The notes beneath the pieces are model-generated. The model worked only from the letters and a program-made list of their open reading frames with translations, was not told the DNA's origin and made no database searches. From NCBI GenBank assembly GCA_040757065.1, contig JBFLXR010000033.1, positions 1 through 10,751 of the forward strand: a stretch of 10,751 nt of DNA. The letters are read 5' to 3'. Positions 5,813 through 10,751 of this stretch are shown here, one piece after another (position 1 is the first letter of the stretch; the number at the start of each line of letters is the position of its first letter). Made by a program: the position numbers and the translations under genes. The DNA is from JBFLXR01 sp040757065. Lineage in GTDB: Bacteria; Pseudomonadota; Gammaproteobacteria; Burkholderiales; Gallionellaceae.

Positions 5813-5850
5813 CTTGAAACTAATTTTCAACTAGGTGATAATTAGTCAAG
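5813..5850. promoter_or_regulatory. Operator region between repressor and Cro-like gene
   Basis: TTGAAA (5814-5819) and TTTCAA (5825-5830) form a 17-bp dyad with 5-base centre. A longer imperfect dyad pairs 5813-5825 with AATTAGTCAAG at 5840-5850 (2-base insertion in the left arm). These overlap the rightward promoter and the upstream side of the repressor promoter, which fits a right-operator switch. Which arms are bound by the repressor and which by the Cro-like protein cannot be told. Confidence 0.6.
5814..5842 (+). promoter_or_regulatory. Predicted rightward early promoter (pR-like)
   Basis: TTGAAA (5814-5819) and GATAAT (5837-5842) are spaced by exactly 17 bp, and each differs from the sigma-70 consensus by one or two bases. 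The start would be near 5849, about 30 bases before the GTG at 5879. It is the best promoter in this switch region and would drive the Cro-like and replication genes. Confidence 0.7.
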
Positions 5851-5878
5851 CACTAAACACAGACAGGAGGGTTTACTT

Positions 5879-6142
5879 GTGAAACAAAAGCAGCAATTCC
5901 GTACTTACCTTCGTTCGCTGACACCAACGCAACGCGAAGCTTATGCCGCGCGGTGTCGGACAACCGTCGGCTATCTGTACCAGATTGCCGGCGGTCACAG
6001 CCGTGCAAGCGGACCATTGGCACGCGTGCTGGCCGAACAAAGTGGGCATTGCGTCGACCCGCGTTCTATTCGCGCGGATATCTTCGGCGAGCCCGATGAC
6101 CTCCCCTCCTTAGTCATACGTACGCTTATGCGTATTGGCTAA
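5879..6142 (+). CDS. Cro/YdaS-like DNA-binding protein
   Basis: The 87-aa protein starts at GTG 5879 with AGGAGG at 5865-5870. It has the short all-helical pattern of YdaS/Cro-type phage regulators: FRTYLRSLTPTQREAYAARC, then TTVGYLYQIAGGHSRASGPLARVL as the helix-turn-helix (about residues 27-52), then a tail ending RADIFGEP that resembles the RPDIF ends of YdaS-like proteins. As first gene of the rightward operon, divergent from the S24 repressor, it most likely represses the repressor promoter and favours lytic growth. YdaS homologues have also been described as toxins in some prophages, and that alternative stays open. No YdaT-like partner follows. Confidence 0.8.
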   Translation: MKQKQQFRTYLRSLTPTQREAYAARCRTTVGYLYQIAGGHSRASGPLARVLAEQSGHCVDPRSIRADIFGEPDDLPSLVIRTLMRIG

Positions 6143-6178
6143 CTATACGAGTTTTTTTAAGTAAAGGAAAGTATTTAG

Positions 6179-6244
6179 ATGTTGATTTACAAGTCATTAA
6201 GTGCGTTTTGCGTGCCGAATCCGGCGCAATCCGCATGGTTGTAG
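6179..6244 (+). CDS. Possible 21-aa ORF between Cro-like and replication genes
   Basis: ATG 6179 opens a 21-codon frame (MLIYKSLSAFCVPNPAQSAWL) that stops at TAG 6242-6244. An AAAGGAAA ribosome-like site at 6164-6170 is about 9 bases upstream. It lies in the only gap of the early operon. It has no known relatives that I recognise and may simply be leader sequence of the next gene. Confidence 0.25.
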   Translation: MLIYKSLSAFCVPNPAQSAWL

Positions 6245-6265
6245 GGCTGGCGGGGAGTTAAGTAC

Positions 6266-6979
6266 GTGAGTGGAAAATCGCCGGCCTGGCAGTTTTACCC
6301 CCGTCAATGGCTGGGAGACGACATGGTCATGCTAATGGATTGGGATGCGCGCGGCATGCACTTGCACTTAATGTGCATTGCGTGGCAGCAGCACCCGCCC
6401 TGCACGCTGCCGGACGACGACGAGATTCTGCAAAAGTGGCTGGGCAATCCCGCAGACTGGCCGCGCCTGAAAAAACAAATTCTGCGGGCGTGGAAAACCG
6501 AGGGCGGGCGGCTGGTGCAGAATGGCTTGCTGGCCGAATGGCAGAAACAACAGCGTTTCAGCCAATCGCGCAGCGAAAATGCCAGCAAGCGCTGGGCCAA
6601 GGTGCGCGCACAGCAAACCGAATGCACCGGCGATGCACATGCAGACCATACGCAATGCTCTGCATCTTCTCTTACGACTGCGGAACACACTACACACGAG
6701 CACCGCCTCGGCACGCTGTGCCGCAGCCTGCGCGCACTGGGTATCGAAGCTGCGCCGCACCTGCCCGCATGGACGGAACTGCTGGCCTGCTACAGCGATG
6801 CGCAAATACTTGCCGCAGGCGAACACGCCGCACACAAAAAGCCCGGCGAACGGCTGCACCTCAACTACCTGCTGCCGGTGCTGGCCGACCTGAATAAACC
6901 CAAAACGCGCCGCAACGCGCACAGCGGGTTTGCCGAACTCGACTACCAAAAAGGAGTGGATGCCGATGGACGTTTTTAG
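6266..6979 (+). CDS. DUF1376-type phage replication protein (O-like)
   Basis: The 237-aa protein begins with PAWQFYPRQWLGDDMVMLMDWDARGMHLHLMCIAWQ-type sequence (residues about 5-40) and a TLPDDDEILQKWLG block. This is the pattern of DUF1376 domains found in phage replication proteins, just ahead of helicase loaders. A Ser/Arg-rich stretch (FSQSRSENASKRWAK, about 98-113) and a Cys/His/Thr-rich linker follow, then a C-terminal helical domain (about 145-235). By position it should recognise the prophage origin and hand over to the DnaC-like protein. The start is GTG 6266, with GGGGAG at 6252-6257. Its end overlaps the start of the loader gene by 14 bases. Origin-binding is inferred from context, not seen. 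Confidence 0.72.
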   Translation: MSGKSPAWQFYPRQWLGDDMVMLMDWDARGMHLHLMCIAWQQHPPCTLPDDDEILQKWLGNPADWPRLKKQILRAWKTEGGRLVQNGLLAEWQKQQRFSQSRSENASKRWAKVRAQQTECTGDAHADHTQCSASSLTTAEHTTHEHRLGTLCRSLRALGIEAAPHLPAWTELLACYSDAQILAAGEHAAHKKPGERLHLNYLLPVLADLNKPKTRRNAHSGFAELDYQKGVDADGRF

Positions 6980-7763
6980 CCCGCAACCGCCGAGCAAGGC
7001 CATGCAATGCGCCGCCCACGGCGATTACATCGCCCACGCTTTGCCGCTGCCCTATTTCAAGCAAGCCGTGTGGAGCGGCTGCCCGGCCTGCGCCGAAGCC
7101 CGCCGCCTGCATGCCGAACACACGCAGCGCATAGCCGAAGAGCGCGCCCGGCAAGCCCGGCTCGAAGCCAGCCTGAACCGCGCCGGCATTCCCAAACGCT
7201 TCCGCGAACGCAACTTGGAAAACTTTGCGGTGGAGCATGCCGGACAACAGCGCGTGCTGGACTTTGCGCGCCAGTATGTTGCCGACTTCGAAGCACAGCG
7301 GCGGCGCGGCGCCACCGTCGTATTTTCCGGCCGCCCCGGCACCGGCAAAAGCCACCTCGCCATCGCCATTGCCCAAGCCGTCATGCAGCACGGCGCAACC
7401 GCCTTCTATGTCACCGCCCGCGAAATGATGCTCATGCTGCGCGCCAGCTGGGGCGGCGCACGCGCCCCCTCCGAACTGGAAGTACTGCGCATGCTCACCG
7501 ACGTCGGCCTGCTGGTGGTGGACGAAATCGGCGTGCAATTCAACACCGACACCGAGCGCACACAGTTTTTCAGCGTCATCGACGGGCGCTACCGCGAGCA
7601 AATGCCCTCCCTGCTGCTCACCAACCTCGACCGCGACGGACTATCCGCCTTCCTCGGCGAACGCAGCTTCGACCGCCTGCGCGAAGCAGGCTGCTGGCTC
7701 GCATTCGACTGGGAAGGCTGGCGCGCCCGCCCGCACCCCCCCGCCAGAAAGGAGAACCCATGA
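6966..7763 (+). CDS. DnaC-like helicase loader, AAA+ ATPase with N-terminal zinc motif
   Basis: The 265-aa protein carries Walker A GRPGTGKS (residues 122-129), Walker B LLVVDEIG (182-189), a sensor-like LLLTNLD (216-222) and an arginine-rich SFDRLRE (234-240), as in DnaC/IstB-type AAA+ proteins that load replicative helicase. An N-terminal C15-x2-H18 ... C39-x2-C42 set looks like a zinc ribbon, seen in several phage loaders. A helical Arg-rich segment (52-80) separates it from the ATPase. The start is taken as ATG 6966, nine bases after AAGGAG (6951-6956); ATG 6960 in the same frame is possible. It overlaps the replication-protein gene and the next gene (ATGA), so it is translationally coupled. 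It is not an IS21 IstB, since no istA is nearby. Confidence 0.9.
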   Translation: MDVFSPQPPSKAMQCAAHGDYIAHALPLPYFKQAVWSGCPACAEARRLHAEHTQRIAEERARQARLEASLNRAGIPKRFRERNLENFAVEHAGQQRVLDFARQYVADFEAQRRRGATVVFSGRPGTGKSHLAIAIAQAVMQHGATAFYVTAREMMLMLRASWGGARAPSELEVLRMLTDVGLLVVDEIGVQFNTDTERTQFFSVIDGRYREQMPSLLLTNLDRDGLSAFLGERSFDRLREAGCWLAFDWEGWRARPHPPARKENP

Positions 7764-7933
7764 ACTACGCCGCCTACCGCGACCCACTCACCATCTTGAT
7801 GCGAAAGGAAGAAAAATCATGCAAGGGCTGCACGCACTACACCCACACCCAAGCTTTCGGCCAACGGATCGCAACCTGCGCCAAGGGCCGGAACATCCGC
7901 CAACGCTGCAAACTGTACAAGGAGGCCGCATGA
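7760..7933 (+). CDS. Small Cys4 protein, putative zinc-binding, prophage early operon
   Basis: The 57-aa protein starts at ATG 7760, overlapping the loader stop (ATGA), with AAAGGAG at 7748-7754. It reads MNYAAYRDPLTILM followed by C21xxC24, C40 and C50 in a basic context, a likely single zinc site. Similar short Cys4 proteins sit between dnaC-like and antiterminator-like genes in many temperate phages of proteobacteria, with unknown role. It ends in the ATGA start of the next gene. A longer frame runs through this region from 7007, but it is the loader gene's shadow; only these last 57 codons carry a ribosome site and the coupling pattern. Confidence 0.78.
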   Translation: MNYAAYRDPLTILMRKEEKSCKGCTHYTHTQAFGQRIATCAKGRNIRQRCKLYKEAA

Positions 7934-8514
7934 ACGCCGCCGCACTCGCCTACGCCGCCCCCCAAGAAGAAGCCCTGTTTCAGAGCGCCCACTCCGCCCT
8001 GCTGTTTGCCTACACCTTCAGCGGCGACCGCTACGAACGCCCCATCATCAACAAACTCGCCGCCCCCTCGCGCAACAGCGGCAAAGGGCTCGGCGGAGTC
8101 GATGGCGCCGCCCAAGCCGGCATGATCCGCCGCGAAACCGAAACCCTGCCCGGCCTGCAAGGCAAAATCCTCATCGCCCGCATCGCCCCGCAAAGCATCG
8201 CCTGCGACTGCAACGCCGCCTGCTGCTCCGGCAAACAGCCCAACCAAGAATGGGCGCTCGCCGTGCAAGAACTCACCCGCGGCTGTATGACCGTACTCTC
8301 CGGCTGCATGAGCCACCACCGCCTGCGCCTCGCCATCGTGCAAAAATACTTCGGCCTGCGCGTCAGCCTCAGCGAAATCGCCGAACACTGCGGCGTCAAC
8401 CGCGACACCGCCAGCCACCACAACAACAAAATCGTCAAACACCTCCGCGCCGAAGAAAGCAAAGCCTGGGGCGAAATCGAAGACAAACTCAGAAAACTGG
8501 GCGTGGTGGGGTAG
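7930..8514 (+). CDS. Cys-rich HTH protein, putative Q-like antiterminator
   Basis: The 194-aa protein starts at ATG 7930 (ATGA overlap with the previous stop) with AAGGAGG at 7919-7925. The middle part has a Cys cluster, C92, C94, C98 and C99, then C119, C126 and H129-H130, probably metal-binding. The C-terminal part, LRLAIVQKYFGLRVSLSEIAEHCGVNRDTASHHNNKIVKHLR (about 132-173 in sections), is a sigma-region-4-like helix-turn-helix. A zinc module plus HTH as the last gene of the replication operon matches the position and layout of phage late-gene antiterminators (Q), which alter RNA polymerase at the late promoter. I cannot prove that from motifs; a transcription activator of late genes is the alternative. 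No late promoter or lysis genes are in view. Confidence 0.6.
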   Translation: MNAAALAYAAPQEEALFQSAHSALLFAYTFSGDRYERPIINKLAAPSRNSGKGLGGVDGAAQAGMIRRETETLPGLQGKILIARIAPQSIACDCNAACCSGKQPNQEWALAVQELTRGCMTVLSGCMSHHRLRLAIVQKYFGLRVSLSEIAEHCGVNRDTASHHNNKIVKHLRAEESKAWGEIEDKLRKLGVVG

Positions 8515-8532
8515 GGGCGCAAAAATGCAGGT

Positions 8533-8558
8533 AAAAATGAGGCCGCACAAGCGGCCTC
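8533..8558 (-). terminator. Rho-independent terminator of the OLD-family gene
   Basis: A perfect 8-bp stem, GAGGCCGC (8539-8546) with GCGGCCTC (8551-8558), has an ACAA loop. Read leftward it is followed by T-rich ATTTTTAC (A-run at 8533-8537 on the + strand), 6 bp after the OLD stop. On the + strand it lacks a T run, so it mainly serves the leftward gene. Confidence 0.85.
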
Positions 8559-8563
8559 TGTGG

Positions 8564-10660
8564 TTAAGCTACGAGTTGTTTTGCTTTGCCAAGTAACTGC
8601 TTTATTTCATCTGGGACATGATCAACATGAATATGCTCGGCAATTTTCGTTGCATCGACAGCTTTATTATAGGTAAAGCCATATCTACCGAACACCGCGT
8701 TAATGATTTCCTCGCCCGGTGCCAGCTTTAAATGATTAATTGGTTTTTTCCACTGGTTGGAAAGCGTTTTGTGATTGCGTTGAATGATTGTTTTAAGGTC
8801 AAGTCCCATCCTGCTTGCGGTGAAATGTCGCTGAATCTCTTGATCTAATTGGTTGAAGAGACTGGCAGAGTTGAGAGGTTTTTTTGACTGTTCAGTGATA
8901 AATTTACGGGTTAGAAAGCCACCTTGCAGTCCGCCAACTTCTGTGCTGATTTTACGCAATAGCACATGCTCGAATAGCTTGCTTGCTGCTTCATTGATCC
9001 AGTCAGCAACTTGATCTGAGGATACGCTTTCTAACGCTTCTTTGGTTGCCTTAATGTCTTTGGCTTTCTCTCTCATGCGTGCCAAGAGGGCGCTGGGTTC
9101 GAGCAGGTAATTTTCCAGTTCTCTGCACGACAGTACATGCAGCTTGTCACCGAGATTTTTTCGTAATTTTGTGACTTCTTTTTCTGGTCGTTCATCACGG
9201 TCTATCACAATTAAGTGCGGGATATGGGTTTCGCTGGAAAGCCCGGTCAGGACATCAGAACGGATTTTTAAGTGCGATGCATTCCCTCCACCCATTGGCA
9301 GAAAAATAATGTTCGATTCAGATAGCTGGAGATTAAGTTTGCGGGCAAAAATTTCCAATACGGCTTTGTCACCTTCACCCTCGACGAATACCACAGCATT
9401 GCTGAGCAATACATCACTGTTCTTTGCGCCGATGTCGCTCAACACGGCAGCAAGATTATAGTCAGAGACATATTCAATTCTGGTGCGGCCATCGCGGATA
9501 GAAACCTGATGAATACTGTCGGCATGCGATGCATTGATAAAAATAGGCGAATGCGTGGTCAGAAAAACCTGTCTGCCGTCCCGTTGCAACTGCTCAATCA
9601 GAAAACGCTGTGCGCCGGGGTGAAGGTGGGTTTCTGGTTCTTCCAGAAAAATGGCGTGATCGTTCGGCGTGGTGTAGAGGACAGCAAAAACCATCAAGAG
9701 TTGCTCAATGCCGCCCCCCATGTTTTTCAGAGCAACATGATAGCCGTTAGGTGAAATAAATTGGATAGAGGTGCTGGAGCTATTATCGAGCAACGGTGTT
9801 TGTAACTGACCTATATCGGGTAGCGCTGTTGAAATTGCCTTGGCAATGGCATCGATTTCGCTGCGATTGTTGGAGTTTATCGAGTGCAGACGTTGAGCAA
9901 GGTTCGACCCATCGCGGTTGAGTTTCGGAGTCGCTATTACCGAGGCGGCAGCTTCGCTATGCCTGAAAGGCTGAAAAAAGGATGCATGATTAAGAAAATC
10001 AAATAAAAGGTTAACTACTGCTTGTAAGCCGGGGAAGTGGATGCTAGGAGTGGAATCCGGCTGTAGTAGGTTGGGTGGTATGTTGAAGATGTGAGCGGTA
10101 TTTCTAAATTGGTCATATAACGTGGCTGCATTCCAGTGTTTGGGAAGGGATTGCATATTTGCGGCGGCAAAATGATCGATGTTAAAACAAGATTTCCCAT
10201 CGTTACTGGAGGTTGGAATTGAGTCAAACCCGATTAATTTAAAAGGCAATCCATCCTGCGCAGTTGCGACAAGATTAGTTAGTTGCAGTGTGCCCGCTCG
10301 ACCAATTGCCGACCTAAAGGTAAAGGTAAACTCTCGATAAAATTGGCTGTCGTAAAGCCAGGACAGACTCTGGTTTCGGCTTGGACTGTTGATTAAACGG
10401 TTTATCAGGTCTTCACGTTCTGTACTCGTAGGCAAGAAACATAATTCGATTTCGAGCGACTTATTTCCGGTTAGTTTGGTCAGGACGTCGGTGGGATCGG
10501 CTTTTCCCTGTAAAACATCATGCAAGAAGGTGAGTGCGGAAAATACTGAGGATTTTCCAGAGTTGTTTTTGCCGATCAGCACATTAAAATTCTTGAGGGG
10601 GGCCAGTTTGACCTGTTCAAGTGAACGAAAATTTTTAATTTCGATTGAGCGTAATTTCAT
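8564..10660 (-). CDS. OLD-family ATP-dependent nuclease (ABC-type ATPase + TOPRIM)
   Basis: The 698-aa protein has an N-terminal SMC/RecF-like ATPase: FRSLEQVKLAPL, Walker A GKNNSGKS (30-37), an ABC-type signature NMGGGIEQLL (313-322), Walker B and D-loop IFLEEPETHLHP (337-348) and H-loop LTTHSP (367-372). The TOPRIM domain follows, with VVFVEGEGDK (423-432, metal Glu 427), LPMGGG (454-459), IDRDERP (486-492, Asp 487/489) and RELENYLLEP (513-522). A roughly 170-aa helical tail ends it. OLD proteins are DNA nucleases; P2 Old blocks phage lambda, and GajA of Gabija is a relative. No UvrD-like GajB is adjacent, so class 1 or a lone enzyme is likely. The start is ATG 10660 with AAGGAA upstream. 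Base composition is richer in A+T than the neighbouring phage genes, suggesting separate acquisition. Confidence 0.93.
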   Translation of the reverse strand: MKLRSIEIKNFRSLEQVKLAPLKNFNVLIGKNNSGKSSVFSALTFLHDVLQGKADPTDVLTKLTGNKSLEIELCFLPTSTEREDLINRLINSPSRNQSLSWLYDSQFYREFTFTFRSAIGRAGTLQLTNLVATAQDGLPFKLIGFDSIPTSSNDGKSCFNIDHFAAANMQSLPKHWNAATLYDQFRNTAHIFNIPPNLLQPDSTPSIHFPGLQAVVNLLFDFLNHASFFQPFRHSEAAASVIATPKLNRDGSNLAQRLHSINSNNRSEIDAIAKAISTALPDIGQLQTPLLDNSSSTSIQFISPNGYHVALKNMGGGIEQLLMVFAVLYTTPNDHAIFLEEPETHLHPGAQRFLIEQLQRDGRQVFLTTHSPIFINASHADSIHQVSIRDGRTRIEYVSDYNLAAVLSDIGAKNSDVLLSNAVVFVEGEGDKAVLEIFARKLNLQLSESNIIFLPMGGGNASHLKIRSDVLTGLSSETHIPHLIVIDRDERPEKEVTKLRKNLGDKLHVLSCRELENYLLEPSALLARMREKAKDIKATKEALESVSSDQVADWINEAASKLFEHVLLRKISTEVGGLQGGFLTRKFITEQSKKPLNSASLFNQLDQEIQRHFTASRMGLDLKTIIQRNHKTLSNQWKKPINHLKLAPGEEIINAVFGRYGFTYNKAVDATKIAEHIHVDHVPDEIKQLLGKAKQLVA

Positions 10661-10751
10661 TTTATTTCCTTGCGGTAACTGAGCGTGATCTAGTGCGTGA
10701 GGCTAGCAGGGGCGGGGGGCTTAGCCAACTGTGAAATTTGCTAGGTGCGGC
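10661..10751. other. Upstream region of the OLD-family gene (runs off window)
   Basis: It holds the ribosome site (AAGGAA, read leftward, about 10665-10672) and an imperfect inverted repeat GGCTAGC (10701-10707) / GCTTAGCC (10719-10726) around a G-rich run. No good sigma-70 promoter is seen. The best pair, TTGGCT and TAGCCT spaced by 17 bp and read leftward, is weak. The true promoter may be outside the window or need an activator. Confidence 0.35.

Noticed and set aside
5774..5830. N-terminal extension of the repressor from TTG 5830
   Set aside because: It would run through the predicted repressor -10 and operator. The extension does not look like part of an HTH domain.
6861..7601. 246-codon minus-strand frame across the helicase-loader gene
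   Set aside because: It is Ala/Gly/His-rich with no motif or ribosome site and is antisense to a gene with intact Walker motifs.
7007..7759. Upstream part of a 308-codon + strand frame ending at 7933
   Set aside because: It overlaps the loader gene out of frame and is Arg/Pro/His-rich. Only its last 57 codons, with their own RBS and ATG, are accepted as a gene.
7837..8550. 237-codon minus-strand frame across the Q-like gene
   Set aside because: It has Ala/Gly/Val/Phe-rich low complexity typical of a shadow frame. The + strand gene has an RBS, coupling and an HTH.
8564..10660. Reading the OLD gene as GajA of a Gabija system
   Set aside because: Gabija needs an adjacent UvrD-like gajB. The downstream side is the convergent prophage operon, and the upstream 91 bp visible show no such gene.
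1..10751. CRISPR arrays, tRNA or rRNA genes, integrase and att sites
   Set aside because: None were recognised on reading the sequence. The only regular repeat is the three-unit 16-bp array at 4958-5005, which has no spacers.

Overview
The window looks like chromosomal DNA of a Gram-negative bacterium, probably a betaproteobacterium. The evidence is a LuxI-type acyl-homoserine-lactone synthase, a lipobox lipoprotein, GC-rich codon use and strong AGGAG-type ribosome sites. A Nitrosomonadales/Gallionellaceae-like host is my guess only. No rRNA or marker gene is present to place it.

Left part (1-4208). The window opens in the last 31 codons of an IS3-family transposase. The likely right end of that element lies about 37 bp before the GTG start of a complete luxI-type gene (164-760), which ends at a good intrinsic terminator. 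A lipoprotein gene of unknown function (911-1609) follows with its own terminator. Next is a tight + strand cassette: a small CxxC...CxxC protein (1775-1960), an endonuclease/exonuclease/phosphatase-fold enzyme with all its core motifs (1982-3013) and a DUF6765-type His/Asp-rich protein (3023-4090). After it comes a decayed partial copy of the start of the small Cys gene (4112-4149).

Middle and right part (4205-8514) is the immunity and replication half of a lambda-like prophage. A leftward two-gene operon (4728-4205) has operator-like dyads over its promoter. A 361-bp gap holds three tandem 16-bp G-rich repeats. Next is an S24-type autocleaving repressor (5773-5090, leftward). A compact operator region faces a small YdaS/Cro-like protein (5879-6142). 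The rightward early operon is a DUF1376-type replication protein, a DnaC-like helicase loader, a 57-aa Cys4 protein and a Cys-rich HTH protein that may be a Q-like antiterminator. The last three genes are linked by ATGA overlaps. No integrase, structural or lysis gene lies in the window, so the prophage, if intact, continues to the right or left.

Right end (8533-10660). A separate leftward gene, richer in A+T than its neighbours, encodes a 698-aa OLD-family ATPase/TOPRIM nuclease with its own RBS and terminator. It is convergent with the replication operon, a typical position for a phage-carried accessory ('moron') defence gene. No UvrD-like GajB partner is seen next to it.

The prophage logic is a repressor that shuts both the leftward operon and the Cro-like/replication operon, and that RecA-stimulated self-cleavage would release. 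The OLD nuclease would be expressed independently and could protect the lysogen against other phages.
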